Shown: one piece after another, positions 1-25,600 of the stretch | Position numbering within the stretch: position 1 is the stretch's first letter | Layout of the letters: the number at the start of each line of letters is the position of its first letter | Assembly: GCF_027596085.1 (NCBI RefSeq) | Contig: NC_072472.1 | Span: 22,277,552-22,341,551 of the forward strand | From: Anoplopoma fimbria | Lineage: Eukaryota > Chordata > Actinopteri > Perciformes > Anoplopomatidae | Length of the DNA: 64,000 nt | Direction: 5' to 3' | Position numbers and translations under genes: made by a program | Notes under the pieces: generated by a model | Seen by the model: the letters and a program-made list of their open reading frames with translations, nothing else | Database searches by the model: none | Told to the model about the DNA's origin: nothing

Positions 1-13455
<13,455 letters not shown>

Positions 13456-14160
13456 GTTGTTTTACTCTCTCCTCCTTCCCTGAGTGAGAATCGCGGTGTG
13501 CGTTTGCGTGGATGCTATTTGCGGGACACAATAAGGTCCCCCGACTGTCCCCCGGATCAATCTGCCTCTTCTCCAGCCGGCCGAGCCGTCGAGAGGAGAC
13601 CTCTGCCTGTCATGGCAGCGACGAGAGGAGGAGGGAGGGATGGAGGAGGGTGGAGGGTGGTGGTGGTGGTGGTGGTGTGTCCTCTCAAACAAGCTGCATA
13701 TTTTTCCACCATGCACTTTGCAAAAAAAATGCAAAAAAAAAAAAAAAATCATCAACGATGCAGCAAAAGCAATGCACTGCAAACCCCGAGCATCGAAATG
13801 GAGATGGCTTAAAATGCGGTGGTGTTTGGCCGGAGCCCAGCGTCTCTGTGGCGGCTCTCCACCCACAAACACGGCTCCTCCTGGGTGATTGGCAGCTCAC
13901 TCTTTGACAATAACACTGCCCGGTGGAATGGCTCACTTTAAACCCTGCAACGCCGAATGCGACCAGCTCCCCTTTTTTTTTTTTTTTGCAGCAGCAAGCT
14001 CGCAGGAAAACACAGCTCCCGGTGCAGAGGAGGGGTGGTGGTGGTGGTGGTGGTGGTGGTGGGGGGTGGTCGGTGTTCCCGGTCGGTGAGATGCGCACCG
14101 ACCGTCAAGTCAGGAAGAATGCACCCGAAGAAGCAGTTCCGGTATCCTGCTTTTGACCTA
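13456..14160 (-). promoter_or_regulatory. Probable mark4 5' UTR and promoter region
   Basis: This GC-richer stretch lies directly upstream of the mark4 start codon. It contains GGT runs at 13656-13676 and 14031-14062, poly-A near 13731-13748, and poly-T at 13974-13987. No TATA box was identified, so the transcription start is not placed. Assigned by position only. Confidence 0.4.
14031..14062 (+). repeat. (GGT)n microsatellite
   Basis: About ten GGT units in the probable mark4 promoter region; a shorter GGT run is at 13656-13676. Confidence 0.9.
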
Positions 14161-14325
14161 AAGGCGTTCATGATTAGTGACAATAATTCATTGCAACATA
14201 AAGTCCTGCAGTGAGTCTTCCTTCATGAAGGTTATAAAGTTTGTGGTGCAGGTGGTATTCCATTATACTGACAAGTGTTTACACTAAACAGCAAATAACT
14301 CTCCTGATAAAAAAAAAAAATCAAA

Positions 14326-14662
14326 ACATTACATTACATTACATTACAGTCATTTAGCAGACGCTTTTATCCAAAGCGACTTACAGGAAGTGTATTCAAC
14401 ATAGGTATTCAAGAGAACTACTAGTCACCAGAAGTCATAAGTGCATCTCCTTTCTTAAACAAGCATCTTAAAGCATAAACCAGAGCAAAAGTATAGTGCA
14501 GAGGCAAATTACTACGAAAACAATAAGTGCTACAAACTACTACGAATAGGATAAGTGCAGTAAACAAATACAAATTCAATAAGTGCAGCGAACTGATACA
14601 AATACAGTAAGTGCAACAACTAATACGAGTGCAATAAGTGCTACGAGGAAGGCTCAGGGTAC
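14326..14662 (-). mobile_element. L2-clade LINE 3' end (UnaL2-like), 5'-truncated
   Basis: On the minus strand this reads a 3' untranslated region ending in AAAGCGTCTGCTAAATGACTG and then TGTAA repeats, the tail type known from the eel LINE UnaL2. It is nearly identical along its length to the copy at 54430-54871, including the CCTTCCTCGTAGCACTTA start and the TTGAATACCTATGTTGAATA stretch. No coding part remains. Confidence 0.8.
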
Positions 14663-14867
14663 ATTAAATCACTTTTAAAATTCAGACATACAGCTCCATC
14701 AAAAGAAGGTAAACATCACAACAATAACACAAGCCAAATAAGACAAATCTATAAAGTAAATTCAGTGATATGCTGTGGATTTTTCGGTCTGAGCTCCTCG
14801 AGCATGACCATATTGGAAATAAGGGCCTTGAGCCCACTTAGGGCCAGGCTACTTGATAATAAACTCT

Positions 14868-15170
14868 AACATTACATTACATTACATTACAGTCATTTAG
14901 CAGACGTTTTTATATCCAAAGCGACTTACAGTCAGTAGTATATTACATATCATTCACCCATTCACACACTGATGACAGGCTACCATCAAGGTGCCACCAT
15001 CAGACTCTAACTAACATTCATCATCCAGTCCACACCGATGGCAAGCCTTCAGGAGCAACTTGGGGTTAAGTGTCTTGCCCAAGGACACATCGACTGCCGA
15101 AGCCGGGTATCGAACCACCGACCCTCTGATTGGAGAACTACCTCGCTCTCCACTACGCCACAGCCCCCCT
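14868..15170 (-). mobile_element. tRNA-derived SINE with an L2-like 3' tail
   Basis: Read on the minus strand from 15170: an A box TGGCGTAGTGG at 15150-15160 and a B box GGTTCGATACC at 15106-15116 (one mismatch to consensus) form a Pol III head. A middle segment TGTCCTTGGGCAAGACACTT, widespread in fish SINEs, follows. The 3' end AGCGACTTACA on the plus strand and the TGTAA repeats match the LINE tail at 14326-14662. About 300 bp, apparently full length. Confidence 0.8.
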
Positions 15171-15904
15171 AATATATATATATATGTATTTATTTTTGCA
15201 TATAAACAAAGTCAGAAAGCAATGTGCCCCACTGCATAAAAAACAAGAGAAGCAGATTCATTATACTAAATTATAGGACCCAAGCTGATAAATACAATAA
15301 AAAACTTCAACAATATAAAACATCACAGAGCTAAACAATAGTTAAACAAAAGCTTAGTTGAAATAACTATTGAATATTTATCAGAGTGTGGTGGTTTGCT
15401 TGTAAATAATATTTACCTTTTTTGCATACATTTTGATTTCAATTTGCTGTCCACTTGTGATAAATATATTCCCTCTATTTTCTTACATGTGTGGATGATG
15501 GAGTGATGGATGCCCCAGCTCTGTAAGACCACAAATATTACACGTTTATTCTGAAAACCTCATCTCTTTACTTCCTGTCTAATCCGTCTAACCTCAGCTG
15601 GCTTGACACAGCTGAGATGCGCAACACCAAAGATGCTTCAAGGTCCAGCACACAACGCAACCCAGCACCGGTGTTTTTGATTAATTTCAGTGTTTTATGC
15701 AATATACGATCTGGTGTTAAATGATGGGTTGTGTGTGCAGCGAGGTTCTTCCCTCAGATGAAACCAATCATTTAAAAAAAAAACAGAGGAATCACTTCAC
15801 ATTAAACCCTGTGTCTGTAATGTAATCAGAATGTATGGAAACTTGACAGAAAGATTGCATTGGCCTCATACTAACCCTAACCTCTTCTCAGCACACTGGA
15901 AACT

Positions 15905-16235
15905 GCATGTAGGCTTAAGACTTTACTTTTTTATAACACTTATAGCTAGGATTTACTTTTTTATAACGCTTATAGCTAGGATTGGCTCGGATTTATACTT
16001 AAGGCTACCTCAGGTTTATAGTTAGGGCTGGCTCAGGTAATAGTTAGGGCTGGGTCGGGTTTATAGTTAGGGCTGGGCTGGGGCTCAGGTTTATAGTTAG
16101 GGCTGGGTTTGTAGTTAGGGCTGGGGGTTTATAGTTAGGGCTGGGTCGGGTTTATAGTTAGGGCTGGGTCGGGTTTATAGTTAGGGCTCAGGTTTATAGT
16201 TAGGGCTTTTATAGTTAGGGCTGGCTCAGGTCAAG
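15905..16235 (+). repeat. Degenerate minisatellite, unit about 24 bp
   Basis: Repeats of TTTATAGTTAGGGCTGGGTC with variants (GGCTCAGG, GGGTCGGG), roughly a dozen units. Unit length varies through small deletions. It abuts the LINE remnant that starts near 16250. Confidence 0.85.
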
Positions 16236-16249
16236 CAACCGGGCGGCTG

Positions 16250-17090
16250 GGTGACTGTCCCAAGGAAGCATAAGTCTAAGCCGAAGCATATGGTTCTCCA
16301 CCAACCACTTTACGTTTTTAGCCGGTTCTCCCTACTCAGAGACACACCTGCTGAGAAAACAACTCTGGTTATCGGCAGCTCCATTTTAAGAAATGTGAAG
16401 TTAGCGAAGACAGGGGCCATAGTCACATGCATTCCCGGGGGCCAGACAAGCGACATTGAATATTATCAGAAAACACTCCATAAACTTTCATTGTTATGCA
16501 GATGATACCCAGTTATATCTAATGATCAAGCCAGACGAAACCAACCCGTTTGCTAAACTTCAAGCATGTCTTAAGGAAATAAAAACCTGGATGAGCTGCA
16601 ACTTCCTGATGTTAAACTCAGACAAAATTGAAGTGATTCTACTAGGCCCAGAACACCTTCGAAATCAATTATCTAACCATATAGTTTCTCTAGATGGCAT
16701 TGCCCTAGCATCCAGCCTTATCGTAAAGAACCTTGGAGTTATCTTTGATCAGGATCTGTTCTTTAACTCCCAGGTAAAACAAATTTCAAGGACAGCCTTT
16801 TTTCACCTATGTAACATTTCAAAAATCAGGCAAATCCTGTCTCAAAGAGATGCAGAAAAACTAGTTCATGCATTTGTTAGATTACTGCAATTCCTTATTA
16901 TCGGGCTGCTCTAATAGGTCTCTTAAATCTCTCCAGTTGATCCAGAATGCTGCAGCACGTGTTCTAACAAAAACTAAGAAAAGAGATCATATTACTCCAG
17001 TATTAGCTTCTCTGCACTCTGCTTCTTCCCCAGAGTTGTTTTGCTGTCTGGCCTTGCAGGTTTCCATGAATTGGGTTGAGAACAGTTAAC
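16250..17090 (+). pseudogene. Rearranged LINE remnant (ORF1 esterase piece joined to reverse transcriptase)
   Basis: The first part encodes TLVIGSSILRNVKL and CIPGGQTSDIE, resembling the SGNH-type esterase motif found in ORF1 of fish CR1/L2 LINEs. From about 16458 the sequence changes to a reverse-transcriptase C-terminal half with the YADDTQLYL catalytic box, then LNSDKIEVILLGP, NLGVIFDQDL and LIQNAAARVL. The part between is missing and a frameshift lies near 16875. A dead copy. The L2/Rex1-type assignment is from memory of these motifs. Confidence 0.8.
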
Positions 17091-17449
17091 AAGAGGTAAA
17101 ACAAAATTTGTGAATTGGCGCCCTTAGGCTAGTTATTTGCACCCACATTTGGCCCCTAATTATGAAACTTTGCCCGGAGCCCTGTGGGTATATTTTTTAA
17201 GTTTCATCCTACGTTTATTCCTTGGACCTTCACTTGACTGCCTTTTTTTTAGGTGTAGGACATATGGATAAAATTTGCCATTGCTTTATATGCAATTTTA
17301 CACCACAATATTGATGTATATTGTGACCCAGTAGATCTTCTGGAAATGCAATTGTTAAACCTGAAAATGTATGAAAAAAGTATATTTTTTGGCGACTGCA
17401 TGAATTAAACACCTGAAAACAAGATGCGAGCAACTTTGTGAGGCTGCAC

Positions 17450-18275
17450 TTAAGCACAGTAGTGCTTTGAGCTAAATGCTAATGTCGACATGCTAATTTG
17501 CCCAAGTGACACGGTTTGCATGGGGATGTTTAACATTTACCATGTTCACCGTCTTAGCTTAGCATATTAGCAAGCCTACACTTGTCAATTAGCGCTAAAC
17601 ACAAAGTACAGCTGAGGCTGATGGGAATGTCACTTTTTCAATACAGCAAAGAAAAATTACATTTTGACCTGATGATGGTTCAAGAGTGTGTAAGATTTGG
17701 TGGCATCTAGTAGTGTGTTGCAGATTGCGACCCACTAAATACCCCTCTGCTTACCCCTCCTTTTCCGAGCGTGTTGGAGAACTACGGTGGCAATAGGAAG
17801 GAATAGGTATCTTTAGAATTTCAGAACGAGGAGCTAATCTTATCAATACTCTGCTCTTCTAAATGACTAAATAATTGCTTTTAAAAACATATATAGAATT
17901 TTTAAAAACACATAAATACTGAATAGGATTATAATTTATATTTTAAATATATCTAAATATTGTTCCTCGAGCAGCAACAGTTATGTAAAGGGGTCGTTAA
18001 GTTATCATCTTGAGTGGAATAATGAATAATGAATGACAGTCCAAAAGTTTTGAAACATTTCACTCAAAACCACAAATTTCAACCTCATGGTGGCACCAGA
18101 GGAAAAGGCAGAGATCACCAAAGGTAGTAGGATTCATTATCTGGGGACCATGAATATCCAAACCAAACTTCATTCTATAATTTTTGAGAAATTCCTGTCG
18201 GACCAAAGAGGTGGATCAACCGATGGACAGAACATTGCCATCCTTAGAGCTGCACCACTAGAGCTAAATTAGCCA
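17450..18275 (+). repeat. Dispersed fish repeat, apparently interrupted
   Basis: The left part reads AATGCTAATGTCGACATGCT, AGCTGAGGCTGATGGGAATG and TTTTGACCTGATGATGG. The right part reads CATTTCACTCAAAACCACAA, CAACCTCATGGTGGCACCAG and CATTGCCATCCTTAGAGCTG. I recall these as consecutive parts of one common percomorph repeat. The 330 bp between about 17690 and 18030 does not fit the family and may be an insertion. Confidence 0.6.
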
Positions 18276-19759
18276 ACGTAATCCAGTATTTGCATGAAGT
18301 AGTCCGGCTCATTGATTTGCCACATTGCCCTCAATGACATGGCACAACCAGATATTATAAAGAACAGCTACCTCCATATAAACAGTAGGTACTCTATAGT
18401 TGGATCATGATAGAAAACATGAGGAAATACAGTATAATATCAATGGACTGATTTTTTACAGGCTTCCACTACTTTTGTAAAAAGGAATGTCTTCTGAGAT
18501 GGAAACCGAAGCGTTAGGCGTTAGGAGCTGTCAAATAATCCCTCTCAAAAGCAATACAACTTCATTCTCATTTGATCAAAATGATGTATCTAATTTTATT
18601 CTAATTTGACCCATTTCACTTTAAAACATTTTTTTTTACTAATGAACTGGCCTTGCCTATTCAGTTTAATGAAGGCTTTGAGGTTTGGTCTTGTAATGTC
18701 ACACAAAAGCCACAAGAGGATGGCAATGTGTAAGTGAGGACCACACAGATAACTACTACTGTCTGGATTTGTGAAGATGTAAAAAAATAAAAATTGGACA
18801 TACATTACATGCCTAAACAGTTTGAGAATATACTCTGCTTTAAATCCAGCTGTTACTATGTGGGCTCATTTGGTAGTGTAGGAGCTATTTATTTGTTGTT
18901 TATATTTAGCTATTTTACTCATAAGTAGTATTGTTTCATTATTCTTGATGTTTGCTTTTGTTAGTAATTTGCTCAGTTTGATTATTGTGTTGTTTAGTTT
19001 ATTTAATTCTGTTAACAGGAGATGCAGCAATGGGCATGTTTTCTTTGTTCTTTCACTTGCTTGCTTGTTTCTTGATAAATAGAAGAAACACAGACATTTT
19101 ACATGGACAATGCAAGTGCGTCAATGGCCTTTTGTTTTAAGTTTGATATAGATTATTCTAACAAATGACTACAAGTAGTATTGTTTAACCTTGTTATGCA
19201 ACACCTCTGCTAGCCTGTAGGTGTCCCCAGTGAGCTTCCATTTAACACTAAATACCTCCTGGGTTTGGTTGAGTAAGGAACGCATCCCCACTGGCCCTCG
19301 GCTGCTTTCAGGATCCACACCAGTAAATGCTTAGGCCCTGATGTGTGTAACACAGACAGGAGAATGCATGGACTGCCCTCACAGATGCACTGATGGGCAT
19401 GACTGGTGTTAAAAAAGATGAGTTGGTTCAAGTGTCAAAGGTCCAGTGGAAAAAATAGTGACGTGTGCAAGGCAAATGTGAGGGCAAGTGTGTGGCGCAC
19501 ACTCAGCAGGAGGACAGGGAGGATGTGGAGTCATGAGTCTCAAACTTTAACCCTCAGCTGATGAATAATGGCTGGGGGTCACAAAGGGGTGAGACATACT
19601 GCTACATGTTGCGTTCACAACCCATTATTGTTTGTGGTCTTTAGAGCATCTGCACTGCAAGAAGAATGCCAGTGTTTCCATAGATCGGAACTATTCTCTA
19701 GTATTATCTGTTCTGAGCCAGATGAAAATAAACAACATAGAAAGAAATGTTATGTCTAG

Positions 19760-20015
19760 AACTGGTCATTAATGAGGCGGTGTAGTGGCTGTGTGGTGAA
19801 AGTCCGTCTCCCCCCCCCCCCACACCGTCCAAAGAAATGCAGCTTAGGTTAATTGAGGACTCTGTCTGTCTCTATGTGTCAGCACTGCGAGAGTCTGGCA
19901 ACCTGTCCAGGATGTACCCTGCCTTTGCCTAGTGTCAGCTGGGATCACCTCTAGCCCCCACGCAACCCTGAACAGGAAGAGTGGTTAGGGATGATGGATG
20001 GATGGTTGGATCGTT
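19760..20015 (+). repeat. Dispersed fish repeat ending in (GGAT)n
   Basis: Contains GTCTGTCTCTATGTGTCAGC, GAGTCTGGCAACCTGTCCAG, GTACCCTGCC and TCAGCTGGGATCACCTCTAG, and ends in GATGGATGGATGG. This is one of the most common interspersed repeats in fish genomes in my memory. Class not determined; the simple-repeat tail suggests retroposition. Confidence 0.65.
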
Positions 20016-20269
20016 ATGAATATCAACAGCTTTATGGAAAGATCAAAATATGACACTAATACAGTCAGCTGTAGAGTGCGTCAGGGATGACGTAGGAAGT
20101 TAGCAACATGCTGATTCCCTTCACAAAAAGCCAATGGAATTTTGACATTGGATTAAAATAATCTGTGCAGCAATCATGCAAGTTTATGATACTTACACGT
20201 TTTGTTCAGCAAGATAAGATAGGCTTTAAAGGAATTAAGCCATTGGTCACATGACTTCAGGTCACCACC

Positions 20270-20640
20270 ACTTATCTTCCAACTTGTTAGATTTTGTGCG
20301 CTTCTACAATAACATTTCCTGTTAGCATGACAACGTAAGGAAGCTGTACAAGGGGACTAGTTGACGTGAGAACGTTAGCAACCATCTATTTTATTACCCA
20401 TAAAACCTTAAAACTTTACAAGAGGGGTATTTACTATTTAAGTATTTAATATCGTAGAACAAAATGTTGAAAAAACTCTTTCGCTTGTTTTAACTACAGA
20501 CCTTTTTTCAAGCATCTAACCAAAAACATGTTAAAAAACTAATTGACTTGAGACGAGGGAGCCAGAAGTGCATTTCTAGGTTCAAGGACTCCTTCCTGCA
20601 GTATGCTATATTCTGCTATACTCCTCATATTCATTCAGCT
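20270..20640 (+). repeat. Dispersed repeat, related to 28900-29060
   Basis: The stretch TCGTAGAACAAAATGTTG onward, with CAAGCATCTAACCAAAAACA, matches TCGTAGAACAAAACGTTA and CAGGCATCGAACCAAAAACA at 28936-29010. Two divergent copies of the same element in one window, same orientation. Confidence 0.6.
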
Positions 20641-22359
20641 TCTAAGGTTTCCATGTGGCAATTCAGCAATTTTCCAAAACCATGTGAAGTAGCTTAAACC
20701 TGCTGCACCTCAATGAGCTACGACATTAAAATGCTGCATACACGCTAATGCCTAGTGCTACTTTTAATACTTTAAGTTTATTGGAAACTGAGTATGTTTA
20801 CATTGTGGTATTATAAACTATATTGAAGTAATGGATACTTCTTGTACCTTGGATCAGAAGTCAAAATAAATATGTAGCTTTTATTCTTAAGTTTGTGAAT
20901 AGGTAAGAATAAAGGCTTTTTATTTCAATCTTTTACTAAATCCAAGATGTCACATTTCCACAGTTTATAGTCCCTGTAAAGTACAAACACAATGTTAAAC
21001 ACTGTGTCAATGACTTCTTCTAATACATTTATTTAATCCTTAAGATGTTTATCATGTCTTATGGTGTTGCTGTTGAAAGCATTAGCTTAGAGATAACTGG
21101 CATCGCTGGAATTGAACACAATAGACAGGTTATGCAGTAGGTCAGCATAACCTCCTAGCAATGTGGAAACAACACAGCCTCCAATCAGATCCAGTTCAGT
21201 GCATCTTTGGCTCCCTGCTGGTTCTGGGCCAAAGGTCACACTCATGTTTTATCCTTTCTCTCACCTCCTCAAGAGATCAGATCATTTTTTCTTTTGGGGT
21301 CCAAATGTTGTGAGTTTACTCTAAAATCCTTCCCAAGATATGGGTTTCCTGCAACACCTCTTCCTGATGGGGTGCAGGACACAACCTGCTTACGCAAACA
21401 AGGCTGGGGAGAAGGCACAAGGAGCCAAAGGTGAGACCCTGTTGCCATATTTCACAAGAGCAACCATTGTTTAGCTCCCAGACTTATTCCTTGCCATGCA
21501 AAGTAGTTTCCGTTCTTGCAAATGGCCTGGGCCAATAAATTTGCTGTTAGCGGCAGGAACGGACAACTTGCTGGCAGGTAGGTGTGTCCGCAACAAAACA
21601 ACACGGGGAGGCTTTTTAACAAATAACAGCGCCGCTTTTAGTTGGACGGGGAGGCGGGGGGTGTCTGCCAGTAGTTCTGTTCGCTGACAGAAACACTGGC
21701 AGACACAATCATCATCAGGAAAATATTTATTTAGACATTTTATAGTGGAAACAACAAGAAGTTCTTGATTGATTGAGTTGTGATGGCACAGCAAGATAGA
21801 CTTTTATAAAAAGTTGGGTTTTTTCAAATGTGATAACGCAAGCCATGGATGAGCATATCAAAACATCAGCTTCTGCCATTTTTTTCCCGTCAGAGGCTGC
21901 TGTGATCGTTTTTTTGCAAAAATTCCTCCAAGAGAGCAAAGGTGAGGCCTTTAGGACAGACTTCCCTCACAAGTACACAGCCTTTAAGGATGTCCGCTTG
22001 TCCACCCTGTTTTTTCCATGAAAACATCTGACAGCACAGTTACTCACAGTCATCGTCACCCTCTCCTCTTGTCTTTTTGTCTCTCATCTATTTTTAACCT
22101 CTTCTTCTGAGCTTTAAAAAACGCAATCCTCACTTGTCACTGATAAGAATAGGCAGAGCTTAAGGACACAGAGGAAATTCAGGTGAAGATTGATTGCTGA
22201 CATGAGCATCATGGAGGATGTTGTGCTTCCATGTACCAGTGTGTAGCATAACGGTACAACCTAACAACCTTTTTAGGGCAATAATGAATCATTTGTGTGC
22301 TTAATTGTAGAGTTAATACCATTGTAAGTGTTTGTGTAAAATAACTTGTGTAAACCATA

Positions 22360-22630
22360 CACTGTATATAAGAAGAGGACGTAGTTATCGTGAAGTCACC
22401 AATTGGTTTGTGGACTTCTGTTATGAAGCTTCGAGTTCAGCGATTTCGCCATTGCCATCTTGGACTACACCCGTAACCATCTTTGCTTTTTTACGACCGA
22501 TGAACAGTGTTACCATAATTTGAATGAGTGACGTAGTGACACCGTATACGTCTCTGGTAGCGGCTCTGGTAGCGTCAAGACACTTCAACATTGGCTTCAC
22601 TTGGCAGAACTGGAGGTTGCTGCCTGGTGT
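22360..22630 (+). repeat. Dispersed fish repeat
   Basis: Reads ACTGTATATAAGAAGAGGAC, CACCAATTGGTTTGTGGACT and a GAAGCTTCGAGTTCAGCGAT stretch, then GCCATTGCCATCTTGG. I recognise this as a frequent fish interspersed repeat. Boundaries approximate. Confidence 0.5.
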
Positions 22631-25600
22631 AAAAAAGACCAAGAGTCTACAGCCTTGCTAGCAGCACTGTTAAACTATACTTAGGAACAATGGTGCTATA
22701 AGTGTAATGCTAACATCAACATTCTAACATGCACACAATGACAATGCTAAACAGATATAAAATGAACCGTGTTCACTATGAATGTTTAGCATATTTGGTT
22801 TAAGTGTTGAGACCATAAACTCATGTTTACAATGTTTACTGAAGTAATAAATCAAGTGAGAAGTAGAGTCATTTTCTCATAGACTTCTATACAATCGGGC
22901 TTCAGAAGATGTCGTCGCCTAGTGATCAGGAATATCCCAAAATGTTATGGTAAACTATCCACCATCTATCATCAACCATGTGACTAACAAATTGACTTCT
23001 ATTTCATTTGGTTTGCTTCTTTCATGATGATCAGCAGCTGGAGACGGGAGGTTTCCCATCGTCTTGTTTATCGCTGTATCATTGGTTGATTGGCGTTGGC
23101 TGGGTCTCTGAGGCCAGGGGATGTGCTCGCATAAATACAGACATTCAGGACAACGCCTCCCCCTGTTTTTTTCTCACTATTATATAGACGTCAAAATAGT
23201 TTAAACAAAGGAAAACAAATAACCCCACAGGTTGGGATGTTTACAGTGTAAGTGGCATCAGGCCAGCGGAGACCTGAGTAAAAATATTTATATCACTGCA
23301 TCCACTCAGGATGACTTTAAGCACAAATCAAGCGTATCAACATTTGGAAAAAATAAAAGGCTTGTTTTGCTGATACCTTTTTCTGAATAAGAAATGATTT
23401 AAGATAGGGCCAAAGTTTATTTTAGATATGGTCCCTGCTTTGGACAAAGCTTAACTTCCTCTGCTCCGTCTGCGTCTGGGGCCCGAGAACGATGATTCAG
23501 TGTGACGGCTGATAACGATCAGTCCAATCTGGAGTTGAAGGGGCACTAGCAGGCAGGGCCGTGCGCCTCCTCGTCGCTAAATTAAGATCCACTCGATGGA
23601 TACGCTCAGAAAACATAAATCAGGATATCCCATCAGGAGTGACGGAGTGCACCATTGTTTTGGTTCAAGTGGGCAGCCATCCTGACAGACGATGCATGGG
23701 AGAGGACAGGAGGTTCTCTCTATTGAATCCTGCCCTGACGGGTCATGTCACGACGGGTCATTCCTAAGAGTTTACATAACCACAAATGAATGACCCGGTC
23801 AGTTGACTGACAGGGCCACACCTCGACCAAAACCACCTAGGCTAATTGATTAAGATTGACAAAGACAGCTGATTGACTGTCACTCTATTTGCTAATGTGA
23901 TTCAATAAATTATTTTAAAGGAGATGCTCGCGATGAAGTGAAAAATGCCTTTCTTACACTTTTAGATCACATCCCCGGTCATACTGTTCACCTATTTGAC
24001 AATATGTGCAAAAGAATATATACAAATAATCAATATCTCTATATTTTTACATCAACATCTAATCATTTTCTCTTTCTGTAAAACATAATAAGACATACAC
24101 ACTGGAATCTACCAATTTCAACCAATAATATGATATCCATTTATCAATCAATCTGCAACTTTTGGTGACAAGAGAGGCTAAACAACAAATGTGAAAAGAT
24201 ATTATTATTATTAAATCTCTCTTGTAACTGTACTACGCTCAAATATTCACAGTACAAAAGATAAAGACGTTCTAACTTCTGTTTCACTGGGACTTTAAAT
24301 TTCTCAAAACACGGCGTGGTTGAATGGCTGATAAGGGACAGAATCAGAATACAGAATCAGTGTTACGTAGGTTATCGGGTGGTTAACACATCTGGCCATT
24401 TTAACATTGACTACATTTTCTTGTCATTTCCACCCTACCACTTATTGGTATAATAAATAAGATGGATGTAAAAGTCAGACTAGAATCTCAATTGCTTAGT
24501 TACAATAGTAAGATCACAGCAGAACATTCCTAAAAACATTTGAAACCCAAAAAACTCACCAGAAAAGCTCTAAAAACACAATCACACTTAGTCTGAGACA
24601 GGACAACAACTATAAAGGTCAGCACCAATCTGTATGATGGACAATGATGGTAACACAACATAGTTCTAATGCTAAGCTAACCATCTCTTGGCTTTGGCTG
24701 TAGGCATATACCCCAAAGTGTCAAACTCCTGCTTTAAAGAAAAAAGTAGTGCCATTGCATGTTGTTGCTTTGTGTGATACCGGCCAACCACAAATTGTAT
24801 TGTTTTCCAAAGTATACCACGTTCCAAAGATTTTCTTAACTTCCAACCATGCAGTCATGCTACTGTGCTAGCAAGTTTTGGTTACTTAAGCTTGGTTGAC
24901 ACACACAACAGTAAGCAATGAATTGACAAGCTTTTGCACTCAAAGTTAGGCCTACAGCATTGTCATGAGTCAATAAAGTCGGGAACTGGAACCATTTAAA
25001 AAACGCATTCAGTGATGCTCGGACAACCAAGTGTGGATTTTTTTTTTTTGCTGAAAAACATCGCAATCTTGAGACGTGCTGTTTGACGGTGAACCCCTGC
25101 AAACAATAAACAAATATTTTGAAAAAAGGACAATTGTTAATGCAGTTGTTTCCTGCATTTAATTATTGGAACTGGACAGGGCTAGTTGCCCGATTGTCTA
25201 TTTAAAATGTTCAATATCCGGCCAACATTTTTGATCTGCCATATGAGACCAATAGCTCAGGTATGCGCATATATGTAATGGCTGAAGCCAGAGGGGAAAA
25301 AACAGTGGAGCGACCCCGTCTAGACTAAACTAGCCCCAGCGCTCAGAACTAACCTGAGACAAGTGCCCCTCTCAGCCACAGCAGTCTAATTAATTGAGTA
25401 TCACTTATGCTGTGGGAGAAGCAAACAAACAGAAAAGAGTGGAACTACTGAAAGTGCCTGACAGTGTGAACAAAGACAGGGCAAGGCTTGCTTCCGAAAA
25501 CAAACAAACAGCCAGAATACAGCCAGATGGATTTTCCATTGCAGAGCTGTGTTAATGAGAGGAAGCAGGGGAGTGCTTCCCAGGGATTGCATTGTGATAC

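Noticed and set aside
13498..14214. Several frames of 66-137 residues
   Set aside because: Built on GGT, poly-A and poly-T runs in the mark4 upstream region; only the minus-strand MSSRSALPSGNDR exon is supported.
14868..15170. tRNA gene
   Set aside because: A and B boxes are present, but there is no complete cloverleaf and the body continues into a SINE with a LINE-type tail.
16250..17090. Functional reverse transcriptase gene
   Set aside because: Missing endonuclease and N-terminal reverse-transcriptase parts, plus a frameshift; a dead LINE fragment.
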